A stretch of DNA of 57,579 nucleotides, from NCBI GenBank assembly GCA_018660465.1, contig JABJKH010000063.1:1-57579 (forward strand). The letters are read 5' to 3'. Within the stretch, counting starts at the first letter, position 1; each line of letters starts with the position of its first letter. Below, piece after piece: positions 10,220 to 19,377 of the stretch. The translations under genes were made by a program, and so were the position numbers. Under the pieces are notes generated by a model, which had not been told where the DNA came from, searched no databases, and saw nothing but the letters and a program-made list of their open reading frames with translations. This stretch comes from Rhodospirillaceae bacterium (GTDB lineage Bacteria > Pseudomonadota > Alphaproteobacteria > Rhodospirillales > JABJKH01).

Positions 10220-11389
10220 CTACCCCCGCTCCGACATCCGCTTCACAACATCTTCATCCACTGTAAGCCCCAACCCTGGGCCGTCTGGCATTTTGCAGTT
10301 GCCGCCGTCGAATTGAGCCCCGCCATCGGCAACCGGTTCGTCCTTGAGCCGCAGATGGTAATCCATGCCAGGATCACACGCGACAAGACGCACGGCGGCG
10401 TGCATGTGGCCGGTCGCTGTGTCCAGCAGGCGGCTGCCTTGGGTCCAGTCGATCCGCACCGGCATGGAAGCGGCTTCGGCCATGCGGATGATCTGCATCG
10501 CCTTATAGAACCCACCACATTTTCCGAGCTTGATGCTGATCATATCGGCCATGTGGTGGGCCGCGATTTCGATCATCGTATTCACCGATGTAATCGCTTC
10601 ATCGGCAATGACCTTTTGCGGCACGGCGCGGGTAATTTCCGCCAGGCCCTTTAGGTCGTGATACATCACCGGCTGTTCAATTGCGAGATTCTGCACTCCT
10701 TGGAAACGGCGCAGTAAAAGTTCAATCGAGTCCTTCGCTGTCCCCCACGTCTGATTGGGGTCGGCCATGATCAGGGCTTCTTTGGGCGCGACCTTAAGGA
10801 TGGCTTCCAACCGGTCCCCGTCTGCATCCAAGGATTCAAGGTGTCCCGTCATTTTAGGCTCGAAACAGGTGTAGCCTTTCTCGCTGAGTGCTGCGACTTG
10901 TTCGGCCATCTTCTCCGGGGTCTCTCTTGGCGTCGTCCCCATCAGTCCAAATTCAGTCTGAAATCCACCGCCGAGAAGATTATAAATTGGCTGACCAGAG
11001 GCTTTCCCCATAATGTCATAACACGCGATGTCGATGGCACTGCGCGCGCCTGCATTGCCATGCAAAAAAAGATCATCCAATTTTTCATGCACAGCACCAA
11101 TGTGAAATGGGTTCATGCCGATGATCTGCTTGGCGAACAGTTTGATGGTGGAGACGATGCTTTCCTGAGTCTCACTGGTGACAGGATGCGCCGTCGCTTC
11201 GCCCCAGCCGATAATCCCTTCATCGGTAAAAATTTTAATAAAGACATTTTGCTTGTATTCAATATTCGCGAACCAAGCCTCCCGCGCATGCACCGATGTG
11301 CCGACGGCTTTGTTAGACCCAAACATCCGATGATAAAGGTCCGACGGTTCCATCCAGACCGGAATGACTTCAATTTCAGTAATTTTCAT
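10220..11389 (-). CDS. Mandelate racemase / muconate-lactonizing (enolase superfamily) enzyme
   Basis: The 389-residue sequence has the enolase-superfamily capping domain (MKITEIEVIPV) and the barrel. Likely metal ligands are the Asp of IMADPNQTW, the Glu of LAIEQP and the Glu or Asp of VIADEAI, on consecutive barrel strands. The second-strand catalytic Lys motif appears as FEPKMTGH, and an extra catalytic His may be in the TATGHMH region. Such enzymes abstract the proton alpha to a carboxylate and act as acid-sugar dehydratases, racemases or cycloisomerases; the exact reaction cannot be told from sequence. AGGAGGATCAG lies upstream of the ATG. The nearby TTT carboxylate transporter makes a sugar-acid substrate plausible, but that is inference. 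Confidence 0.85.
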   Translation of the reverse strand: MKITEIEVIPVWMEPSDLYHRMFGSNKAVGTSVHAREAWFANIEYKQNVFIKIFTDEGIIGWGEATAHPVTSETQESIVSTIKLFAKQIIGMNPFHIGAVHEKLDDLFLHGNAGARSAIDIACYDIMGKASGQPIYNLLGGGFQTEFGLMGTTPRETPEKMAEQVAALSEKGYTCFEPKMTGHLESLDADGDRLEAILKVAPKEALIMADPNQTWGTAKDSIELLLRRFQGVQNLAIEQPVMYHDLKGLAEITRAVPQKVIADEAITSVNTMIEIAAHHMADMISIKLGKCGGFYKAMQIIRMAEAASMPVRIDWTQGSRLLDTATGHMHAAVRLVACDPGMDYHLRLKDEPVADGGAQFDGGNCKMPDGPGLGLTVDEDVVKRMSERG

Positions 11390-11462
11390 GCGCTGATCCT
11401 CCTTGTTGCCGCATTTTGAACTGAGGCTGGTTACAGGGCAAGGGGCTGAGTATCAGGCTCGC

Positions 11463-14453
11463 TTAATTAGGGTTGCCCCCTTCACCGACGACAACGAACG
11501 GAGCCCAGAACAAGGGATGGGCGTAGTGCGGTTTATCAGCGCTGTTCATCAAGGCAAGCATGGAACGTTGCAGAGCCACCGCGGGTCCGACACCTGCGCC
11601 GGCCGTCAGCATCTTCGTGGTCAGTCTGACTGCCGCGTCTGAGACCACCGGCCAATGTGAGACCAGTAGCGCGCGGCTGCCGGCGTAGAAAAAGGCCTTG
11701 GCGAGGCCGGACAAACCCTCTGCCCCTTCCGTGCCATCACCGGCTGCGGTATTGCAGGCCGACAGGATCACAAGATCGGCGTTGAGTTTCAGATGCGCCA
11801 CCTCACTCGCTGTCAGCAAGCCATCGTCCAACGTGGTTCCCTTTGCGGGCGGTGTGAGGACCAATGCCGGTTCCGCGTTCTTCATATCGCCTGCCACCAA
11901 TCCGTGGGTGGCGAAGGTAATAATGCGGCTGTTCGACAGGTTTGTTTTTTTGACTGTTCGTTCGGTTGCCCGCTTGCGCATGTAAATATGTTTGCTGTCT
12001 CCGTTCACCGCTGCAGAGAGAGCCAGAAGTTCTTTCGCCGTATCGGGTAAGGGAGGAAGGTCTCGGATCGCATCGACATTTGCGACCGAACCCCGGAACA
12101 GGTTCGCCAGTTTAATCCCTCTCGTTCCGCCTTGCGGACCATTCAGCAATGGGTCGCCGAACCCAGTAAAAGGAATAGTAGCCACCGCCCGCTTGGCAAA
12201 GGTTCTAAGCGCCCGTAACGATGATACTGATGGCAACGTTGTCAGTGCATACTTCTTGGCCAGCCACGCAGTCTGTCGATAACCGGAGAAATCCTTGAAC
12301 TCTTTCTCAGGCTTATCCGTCACCAAAACACCCAACGGCAGACTTTGCAGCGCACCATCCGCGACCACAAAAACATGGCGGGCACCTATTAAGAATTTGT
12401 CGATGGGGGCAAAAATCTGCTTGAACAATTTGTGAGCGGCTGTTCGATCAAATGTCGGCAAATCAGCGAGTTTATCTATACCGCTCGCATCCAAGCCGCC
12501 GCGCAAATCATCAATTGCATCTTGAAGGGCATCGCGACCTACGCGCGCCGGAAAAACCACGGCTGATTCCCGACGCACCACCCAGACATAGGTTACCCAC
12601 TTTGTGACCAAGTATGCGATCATGGCTTCATCAGGCCTCAGCAATTTTTGAACAGCACCTAAGTGAACAGGTTTGGATGCCGCCAATTCGGTATAATTTG
12701 GAAACTCGGCAGTTAACTTATTCGACAGAGTTGCGACCTTGGCTTCTAAGCCCTCCAGCCGGTTGCGCACATTTTTTTCTCGGGATCGATTGCGCTTGTC
12801 AGGCGTGGCGCTAACCAACTTGATCAAGCGCACGTCCAATTTTTGCCAAAGTGCTATGGAGTCTTGAAGTTCGCGGACGGTTTTTGCCAAGCTATCGCTG
12901 CCCGCAGCAAAGCGCGCCGCCATACGCGACACGGCAACGCCTGCTTGAGTCGCACGGGTGAGTTGACCAACAGAGAAAGATTCAGAAACTAAACGATCAC
13001 GGTCGGACGTTGACTTCCGGGCAACGGAGACGGCGGTGCGAACATGTGCCGTGAATAGATAGCGTTTGGATTTTTGCTCGCTTAATCCTCCCAAACTTTG
13101 GTTTCCGCCGTGTGCAGCGCGGGCCTGATGGATTGCTGTGGCGCGTCGGTAGTATTCAAGCCCCTCGACGTCTCGGCCCTGGGTGGTATAGAGCCCACCA
13201 AGATTTCGAAGATTCAGCGCGACATCTGGATGTCGAAGCCCGAGAGCCCGCTCATTCATTGCCAATGATCGTTTGTACAGCGGTTCTGCATCCGCGAACC
13301 GGCCCTGTGATTTATACAGCCTGGCGAGATTATTGAGGCTCTTCGCCAAGTTTGGATGCTGCGGGCCGAGAGCCTTTTCACCGATTATCAAAGCACGTTT
13401 ATAAAATCGTTCCGCATCCACAAAACGACGTTGTTTATTGTATATCATCGCCAAATTATTGAGGCTCGTCGCCACGCGGGTGTGGTCAGGACCTAAGGAC
13501 TTTTCCAAAATCGCCAAGGATCGCAGGTAAAGAGGTTCGGCGTCAGCGTACCGACCTTGTTTGTAATACACGCCCGCCAAATTATTGAGGGCGATGGCGA
13601 CGCTACCATGCCCTGGTTCCAGGGTTCTTTCATAGATCTCCAGGGCGCGTTTATATAGCGGCTCCGCGGCGGACAAACGATCCTGGCCAAAGTAGAGCAA
13701 TGCAAGGTTGTTGAGGCTTTCCCCAACGAGGGAATGTTCCAATCCAAGAGTCTTTTCCTTAACCACTATAGAGCGCTTAAAAAGGGGTTCAGCCTCAGCG
13801 TATCTGCCTTGTTTGTAATACAGCAATCCGAGATTGCTGAGGCTGTTCGCAAGGGCGAAACTTTCGGAACCCAGCGTCTTTTTGAAAATCGCCTGCGATT
13901 TTTTATACAACGGCTCGGCAATAGCATAGCGCCCCTGAACTCGATACAATTCGGCCAAGTTGTTGAGGCTCGTTCCGACGCGGGAGTGATCGGGCCCCAA
14001 GGCCTTTTCATAGATCGTCATGGAGTTCTTGTAGAATTCCTCCGCGTCTCCATAACGACCTAGGTCGGCATACAACAAACCCAAATTATTAAGGCTCTGG
14101 GCAATGTCTCGATGCGTGGGTGCCAAATTCTTTTTTCTGATCGCCAGCGCCTTATTAAAGAAAGTCTCGGCCTTCCTATGTCGGCTTTGCGCATAATAGG
14201 CCTCGCCAAGACTGTTCATTATGTCAGCGCTTATGGTGTGATCAGGGCCGAATTCCATTTCACCCCGCTTTAGAGTTTTTTGGAAAAAGGAAACGGCCTC
14301 TTTGTAATTTCCCTTTTTGTGAAACGCCACGGCCTGCTGATATGATTTGAGCAATTCTGGAGACTGGGCGAATACTGTCACCGAACCGCCGACGAGCAAG
14401 CTCAACAAGATTAACCCAACGACACACCTTATACATTGGTTCAACACGAACAT
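11463..14453 (-). CDS. Exported TPR-CHAT protein (caspase-like protease domain)
   Basis: From ATG 14453 the protein has 996 residues; a TTG 36 bp upstream is the alternative. A hydrophobic N-terminus (CVVGLILLSLLVGGSVTVFA, then QS) is a signal peptide or anchor. Ten 42-residue kinesin-light-chain-type TPR units follow (about residues 30-440, consensus SLNNLA-LY---GRYADAEPLY). After a helical linker comes a C-terminal CHAT domain: the predicted catalytic His is in FATHGLVAG (about residue 848) and the Cys in LSACNTAAGDG (about residue 899), followed by the typical GLAKAFFYAGSRALLVSHW. CHAT domains are separase/caspase-clan peptidases. The partner and substrate are unknown. The divergent gene at 14609 shares the upstream region. 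Confidence 0.9.
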   Translation of the reverse strand: MFVLNQCIRCVVGLILLSLLVGGSVTVFAQSPELLKSYQQAVAFHKKGNYKEAVSFFQKTLKRGEMEFGPDHTISADIMNSLGEAYYAQSRHRKAETFFNKALAIRKKNLAPTHRDIAQSLNNLGLLYADLGRYGDAEEFYKNSMTIYEKALGPDHSRVGTSLNNLAELYRVQGRYAIAEPLYKKSQAIFKKTLGSESFALANSLSNLGLLYYKQGRYAEAEPLFKRSIVVKEKTLGLEHSLVGESLNNLALLYFGQDRLSAAEPLYKRALEIYERTLEPGHGSVAIALNNLAGVYYKQGRYADAEPLYLRSLAILEKSLGPDHTRVATSLNNLAMIYNKQRRFVDAERFYKRALIIGEKALGPQHPNLAKSLNNLARLYKSQGRFADAEPLYKRSLAMNERALGLRHPDVALNLRNLGGLYTTQGRDVEGLEYYRRATAIHQARAAHGGNQSLGGLSEQKSKRYLFTAHVRTAVSVARKSTSDRDRLVSESFSVGQLTRATQAGVAVSRMAARFAAGSDSLAKTVRELQDSIALWQKLDVRLIKLVSATPDKRNRSREKNVRNRLEGLEAKVATLSNKLTAEFPNYTELAASKPVHLGAVQKLLRPDEAMIAYLVTKWVTYVWVVRRESAVVFPARVGRDALQDAIDDLRGGLDASGIDKLADLPTFDRTAAHKLFKQIFAPIDKFLIGARHVFVVADGALQSLPLGVLVTDKPEKEFKDFSGYRQTAWLAKKYALTTLPSVSSLRALRTFAKRAVATIPFTGFGDPLLNGPQGGTRGIKLANLFRGSVANVDAIRDLPPLPDTAKELLALSAAVNGDSKHIYMRKRATERTVKKTNLSNSRIITFATHGLVAGDMKNAEPALVLTPPAKGTTLDDGLLTASEVAHLKLNADLVILSACNTAAGDGTEGAEGLSGLAKAFFYAGSRALLVSHWPVVSDAAVRLTTKMLTAGAGVGPAVALQRSMLALMNSADKPHYAHPLFWAPFVVVGEGGNPN

Positions 14454-14608
14454 TCCCTTGGTAAAGTTAACAATCCGTCCACCTGACAACGATCCGTATC
14501 AACTTACATGCTTCCACCTTTCCTCAATAGGGCTAAACTTTGGCGAATAATGTCTCTAATCTCTTCATAACCTCTGTGTTGAAGAATTTTGAAGGACGGT
14601 CAGGTTTC

Positions 14609-15142
14609 ATGCTGCAAGAATTTAACACACCCCGCGTCCGAAAGTTTGGCTGGTTGGCATCGCTCGCCTTCTTCGCCATCTGCTGGTTCTTACCGATCCT
14701 GGATAAGAATATAGGTTATGACGGTGCCGAACTCGCCCACAAAGAATTTTGGCGGTTGCTTAGTGAAGGTCGCTCCATCAAGACACCACGTGAGTTCTTC
14801 GAATTCCTCTTTATCGCCATTGGGTGGCTGGCAAATGAATTCTATGTGATCGGTATGGTGACTGTTTTCGCTTGGCCGAAACTCGCAATTCGGCTTTTTG
14901 CGTTCGCACTCGGCATTATGATTTCGTGGCACATTCCATTTCTGGAAAAGTTTCCACTTCTCATTGGCTACTGGTTCTGGGTTGCAGCTGGGGGATTAGC
15001 CCTTTGGCTGACAGCCCTTCGAGTTGCCGAAGAGAGTGGGCGTTCCATAACTCGGGTCCTCACCGAACCTGTCGGAGCAGCACTCTTTCTATTCCCGGTT
15101 ATTGTTGCCAGCACGGCGGTGATTTTAGGTGGATTGAAATAG
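14609..15142 (+). CDS. Hypothetical integral membrane protein
   Basis: The 177-residue protein is not recognised as a named family. It has four to five hydrophobic segments: LASLAFFAICWFLPIL (about 13-28), EFLFIAIGWLANEFYVIGMVTVFAW (about 64-88), LFAFALGIMISWHIPFL, LLIGYWFWVAAGGLALWLTAL, and a C-terminal LFLFPVIVASTAVILGG. ATG 14609 is chosen because GAAGGACGG lies about 10-18 bases upstream and the preceding in-frame TTG (14540) would add an unlikely hydrophilic leader. It is divergent from the TPR-CHAT gene; no functional link can be shown. Confidence 0.7.
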   Translation: MLQEFNTPRVRKFGWLASLAFFAICWFLPILDKNIGYDGAELAHKEFWRLLSEGRSIKTPREFFEFLFIAIGWLANEFYVIGMVTVFAWPKLAIRLFAFALGIMISWHIPFLEKFPLLIGYWFWVAAGGLALWLTALRVAEESGRSITRVLTEPVGAALFLFPVIVASTAVILGGLK

Positions 15143-15233
15143 TCGTCTTATAACACACCTCCCAAAGCACGCCGCCCCCCTTGACAAGGTGCATACATAT
15201 TGCATCATGCGTGCATTGTTTAAGGAGAATTTT

Positions 15234-16247
15234 ATGGCTGGTCTTCACGAAAAACCAATATTTTTAGTTAGTTCGCCTCGGTCTGGTTCAACCCTGTTTC
15301 GCTTGATCATGGACTCCCACCCGAATATCGCGGTTCCCCCACCGGCTTGGCTGTATGATTTCTTTCAGCCTTATATTTATAGTTATGGTGACACCACGGT
15401 TCCTGAGAACCTTAAAGCAATGGCCCAGGACATGCTCGATTGTCCGACCATTCAAAGATGGGCGGAAACCTTTAGCGCCGATCAGCTTGTCGCGCGCGCG
15501 CCGGAGCCGACTTTTCCAGGTCTTTATGATGCGCTTCATCTGCTGTATGCGGAAACCAAGGGGAAGCCGCGTTGGGGTGAAAAGTCGCCTCGCAATGCGC
15601 TGTGGGTCAATGAGATTAAAAGCGATTTTTCTGGCGCGCAGTTCATTCACCTGATCCGGGATGGCCGTGACGCGGCAATGGACTTGGCAGAATCCTCGCT
15701 GTTTCCGGAGACACTTTATTCCGGGGCCAACGTTTGGCAAACCTGGGTCTCGTCCATTCGTCATTCGGCAAAAAGCCTGTCGGCGGATTCTTATCTCGAA
15801 GTTAAGTACGAAGATTTCTGCGCCGCGCCGGAAGCTCATTTACGAACTGTTTGTGATTTCATCGGCGAAGACTATTCACCGTTGATGTTGCAACACAGCG
15901 AAACGGAATCCGCCAAGCATTGGGGCAAGTCCGATACCCTGCACGCCAGAACATCGCGGCCGATTTCTACTGAGTACTGCGAGTTGTATAAGGCGCTGGA
16001 TGAAAATGATCGTTCGTTAATTGAATTCCTGATTGGGGATTTGTTGGAAGACCTCGGCTATGCGCGCAGCATGCCCGAAACCACCCCGTCACCGCATCTT
16101 GTCCGTCAGTTACTGGCTGCTGATTCCATCACCTTGCTCGCCAACGCGGCCTTCAAGCCTGAACTCCGCAAGCGACGTCAGGACCGGTTGGATAAGGGCG
16201 TCTGGAAAACAGAAGACCGTGAGGGGCAAATCTGGGGCTTTGTGTGA
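15234..16247 (+). CDS. Sulfotransferase family protein
   Basis: The 337-residue protein starts at ATG 15234, with an ideal AAGGAG seven bases upstream. The 5'-phosphosulfate-binding loop is SSPRSGSTLFR (about residues 13-23, variant P-loop), and the 3'-phosphate-binding segment is LIRDGRDAAMDLAES (about residues 139-153). Both are standard for PAPS-dependent sulfotransferases of the Sulfotransfer_3 type; the acceptor is unknown and could be a lipid, glycan or small alcohol. There is no signal peptide, so it is cytosolic. A TTGACA at 15181-15186 upstream may be part of its promoter. The next gene begins within 10 bp, so the two are probably co-transcribed. Confidence 0.88.
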   Translation: MAGLHEKPIFLVSSPRSGSTLFRLIMDSHPNIAVPPPAWLYDFFQPYIYSYGDTTVPENLKAMAQDMLDCPTIQRWAETFSADQLVARAPEPTFPGLYDALHLLYAETKGKPRWGEKSPRNALWVNEIKSDFSGAQFIHLIRDGRDAAMDLAESSLFPETLYSGANVWQTWVSSIRHSAKSLSADSYLEVKYEDFCAAPEAHLRTVCDFIGEDYSPLMLQHSETESAKHWGKSDTLHARTSRPISTEYCELYKALDENDRSLIEFLIGDLLEDLGYARSMPETTPSPHLVRQLLAADSITLLANAAFKPELRKRRQDRLDKGVWKTEDREGQIWGFV

Positions 16248-16254
16248 GTCTGTT

Positions 16255-18240
16255 GTGGCGAAGTTAGGAAAGCATCTCTTCACCTTCGCGGTTATCGCTG
16301 ACACGCACATGAACCAGTCGGAGGATTATTCGTCCTCCCCCTACCCTGCCAACGCGCTGGCCAATGCGCGGACCCGGCGGGTAATTGCGGAGCTTAATCT
16401 TCTGAAACCTGAGTTCGTTGTGCACTTGGGCGATATCGTAAACCCAGTGCCGGAGCTGCCGACCTACGCCGAAGCCGCGGGGCATTTCAAATCTCAGATT
16501 GCAAACCTGGACGCGCCCTATTTTGTCGTGCCCGGAAATCATGACGTCGGCGACAAGCCGGTATCTTGGATGCCGGCGGGCACTGTCACCGATGAATTCT
16601 TAGACATCTATCGATCCCATTTCGGTGATGATTATTTCTCGTTCGACCAGAACGGACTTCATATTATTATCTTGAACGCCTCGATCATTAACTCCGGCCT
16701 AGAGAGTGAGGAGATGCAACGCAAATGGCTGGAGGCTGACTTGGCCGTCCATGAGGACGCCAGAACGTTCATCTGTATTCATTACCCACCTTACATTTCC
16801 AACCGCGATGAAAATTCGTCCTATGACAACATCGATGAGCCAGGACGGACATGGCTTCTTGATCTGATCAAAACCTATAAGCCGGAAGCGATGTTCTGCG
16901 GCCACGTACATAATTTTTGGTATGACGTTGTTGGCGAGACTGAAATTTACCTGCTGCCCTCTACCGCCTTCGTGCGCCACGATTACAGTGAATTTTTCAA
17001 GATCGAGCCCGGCGATCAATTCGGTCGCAACGATGAACCGAAACTCGGCTATTTCAGGGTACGGGTTTACGAACACGGCCACGTGGTAGAGAACCTTCGA
17101 ACCTATGGCCGCACCCTTGATGAAGGCGATAGCTTAACCGACTGGCCACCCACTGCGCCAACGGTCCAGCCAAAGGAATCCACCATTACGTCGGTTGGAC
17201 TCGACATGCGCCATCCGTGGGCCGAAGAATTGGAAATTGCGCCTTCTGGGGCGGTCGATGAATTTGAGCGCAAGCGCGCCCGCAATGATTATCCCGTCTT
17301 GGCCCTGTGGGAGATGGGGGTGCGGCGGCTTCGGGTCCCGGTCCAGGACTTGGTCGACCCCCGCATTCGACGCCGCATGGAAATCCTCACACAAGCAGGA
17401 CACGTGTTTCAGGTCTACTGCTATGGCGTGCCGACGGGAAAGGTGCTGGAAGCAATCACCGCACACGCGGCACTCATTCACGTTTTAGAAATTGTGATTG
17501 TTTGGGAAGACGTTGCGAAAGTGATGCCGAAAATTGCGGACCTAAAGACTGCGACGGGTGTCCCTATATATCTCTCCCGCGTCAATAGGAAGGACGCCGG
17601 GAAATTCGAAGGCGCACGGTTTAATCATCTGATCAGCCATGGCTTTGTCTTTGCTGAGTTGCAAGACCTGATGAAATTCATCAAAGAAACCAAAGGAACA
17701 GACGCCATCGACGGCTTCATGTTCAAGATCAACAACGATGTCTGCCCAATTGCTGCGGCCCGCGAAGCCATGGAAATCAATAAATTTCTCGGCCGAATTA
17801 TGTGCCTCTATATCAGAACCTCGGGCTCCAGCCCTGCTGAGGCCTTTATGGACGAAGCTGAAAACACCACCCGCTTTGCTAAAGCTTTAATCGCCGCTGT
17901 CGGCACCGCTGCGGTTGAAGTCACCCTCGATACATTCGCCGATAGTGACCGCGGCTACTTCGCCCGCGCCGGTCTTGTTGATCGGCGCTACAATCCGAAA
18001 CTCGGCAGCCATGTGATCAAACACCTGATGGGGTTGCTGAGTGGGGATGAGTGGGTGCTTGAGGAGGATGTTCTTAAGGGAAGCGATGGCAGGCGAGTCG
18101 TTGTCGAATTCTCAGGAGAAAGTTCGATCCCGGATAATGCAACAGATGTTGAATGGATTGATCTTGAGACCGGAAAGGTTCATCGGGAAGATCCCCCTAC
18201 CATGACAGGCCCCTGTGCTATCAGTTATTTGGAATCGTAA
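16255..18240 (+). CDS. Two-part protein: calcineurin-like metallophosphoesterase plus C-terminal barrel-like domain
   Basis: GTG 16255 is a tentative start (661 residues); the frame is open further upstream inside the sulfotransferase gene, and no ribosome-binding site decides it. Residues about 5-260 form a metallophosphoesterase: VIADTHMN, HLGDIVN, VPGNHDVG, CIHYPPY and CGHVHNFW supply the Asp, His and Asn ligands of the two-metal site. The remaining 330 residues have alternating strands and helices (LALWEMGVRRLRVP, VFQVYCYGVP, VPIYLSRVN, GFMFKINND, IMCLYIRTSG, AAVEVTLDTF), a regular pattern consistent with a TIM-barrel, but I cannot name the family. It lies directly behind the sulfotransferase, so it may act on a sulfated or phosphorylated product. 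Confidence 0.83.
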   Translation: MAKLGKHLFTFAVIADTHMNQSEDYSSSPYPANALANARTRRVIAELNLLKPEFVVHLGDIVNPVPELPTYAEAAGHFKSQIANLDAPYFVVPGNHDVGDKPVSWMPAGTVTDEFLDIYRSHFGDDYFSFDQNGLHIIILNASIINSGLESEEMQRKWLEADLAVHEDARTFICIHYPPYISNRDENSSYDNIDEPGRTWLLDLIKTYKPEAMFCGHVHNFWYDVVGETEIYLLPSTAFVRHDYSEFFKIEPGDQFGRNDEPKLGYFRVRVYEHGHVVENLRTYGRTLDEGDSLTDWPPTAPTVQPKESTITSVGLDMRHPWAEELEIAPSGAVDEFERKRARNDYPVLALWEMGVRRLRVPVQDLVDPRIRRRMEILTQAGHVFQVYCYGVPTGKVLEAITAHAALIHVLEIVIVWEDVAKVMPKIADLKTATGVPIYLSRVNRKDAGKFEGARFNHLISHGFVFAELQDLMKFIKETKGTDAIDGFMFKINNDVCPIAAAREAMEINKFLGRIMCLYIRTSGSSPAEAFMDEAENTTRFAKALIAAVGTAAVEVTLDTFADSDRGYFARAGLVDRRYNPKLGSHVIKHLMGLLSGDEWVLEEDVLKGSDGRRVVVEFSGESSIPDNATDVEWIDLETGKVHREDPPTMTGPCAISYLES

Positions 18241-18267
18241 ACTGAGCATCGCTCAACTAAAGGTTCG

Positions 18268-19239
18268 CTACCCCTGATAAAATGGCCGCCCCTCCCCCCG
18301 CAACCAGATTCGCACCAAATGCCGACGGCGTTCAGGCTCTGGCCAATCGTGGAATTCCGTACGCCGGTGGCCGAGGCGCTTGTTGTTGACGATCTGAATT
18401 TGGCCGGGTTGGAAGACAAAGGTTTTGCCAAGGCCAGAGCGTTCTGAAATATCCATCAGCGCGTCCATGGCGGTCTGGGTGGCAGCGTCCATTTTCTGAT
18501 CCATTATTTCGTAGCCTTGGCGGATGATGCGCGGAGAATAATTCGCAAAGACCACATTGCCATCGGATTCAAAAACCGGCTTTTCAGACACATCTTCGTC
18601 GCCAGGCGCGTGTTCCTTCTGGCGGTCATAAAAGAACGGTTCGAACAGCCGTGGCAGCACCTCTGGGCATTCTTCCAACAAAAGATTATAGACCGTCTCG
18701 AAACTCACCAGCCCGCTCATGCCGCCTTCGCGTGCGACTTGTAGACAAAACAACGCGACAAAGTCTGGCGGTAAGTTAAAGGCGTTGTCGATGTGATAGC
18801 CTTGCCCAGCATGGGTTTTCGATGATCGAACATCGGAGCCCGCACCCACCGTCGCCCCGGTGTCATGCACATCGTAGATCATCGTCCCGTCCCATTTTTG
18901 GGCGACCGGACGGCTGATCATCGACATCAGCAACCAATACAGCTTCTTCGCTGTCTCAGTTTCCAAGCGCTCAAGTGGTAAGCGATCGATAATGGCGAAA
19001 CCAATTCCAGTGTGGATTTGAGCATGCACCTTAGCCATCGCAGCCTGACAGGACGGCATTTCAAAAAAGCTCGGGTCAAGAGCCTCTGATGGTAGTGGAT
19101 TGGCCTCAAGCTCTGCCGCCACCTGATCCATTTCAGCGAGACAATTTGCATCAAGGGTGACAAGCCCATCGTTCTCCAACAAGGTCTCCGCCGACCATGT
19201 CATCGGGCTTGAAAGGGGGGTTTCTCTTATGTTTTGCAT
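18268..19239 (-). CDS. Fe(II)/2-oxoglutarate-dependent dioxygenase, TauD/TfdA-like
   Basis: The 323-residue enzyme carries the iron-binding facial triad: HID in GQGYHIDNAFN (about residue 148), and the distal His in NNKRLGHRRTEF (about residue 292). The 2-oxoglutarate-binding Arg follows in RRHLVRIWLR, at the expected spacing. TauD-type enzymes hydroxylate small substrates, often releasing sulfite or an aldehyde; the substrate here is unknown. The length is slightly above the usual 280-300 because of a leading helical segment. It is convergent with the metallophosphoesterase gene (27 bp apart) and divergent from the hydrolase gene. Confidence 0.88.
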   Translation of the reverse strand: MQNIRETPLSSPMTWSAETLLENDGLVTLDANCLAEMDQVAAELEANPLPSEALDPSFFEMPSCQAAMAKVHAQIHTGIGFAIIDRLPLERLETETAKKLYWLLMSMISRPVAQKWDGTMIYDVHDTGATVGAGSDVRSSKTHAGQGYHIDNAFNLPPDFVALFCLQVAREGGMSGLVSFETVYNLLLEECPEVLPRLFEPFFYDRQKEHAPGDEDVSEKPVFESDGNVVFANYSPRIIRQGYEIMDQKMDAATQTAMDALMDISERSGLGKTFVFQPGQIQIVNNKRLGHRRTEFHDWPEPERRRHLVRIWLRGEGRPFYQG

Positions 19240-19377
19240 TCTTAAATGGTAAGCGCGGCACAGAAACCGGTCAAGTAAGAGTAAAAAATATCGGAGATGG
19301 CTATTGCCTTCTATCCTGCAGAGCTTACCCTCTGGCTTTGTAACTATTACGTTTTTAAATCAAACATTGCGGAGACT

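Noticed and set aside
17195-17588. Overlapping frames inside the metallophosphoesterase gene
   Set aside because: They lie in other frames of a clearly conserved coding region and have no start signals or recognisable motifs.
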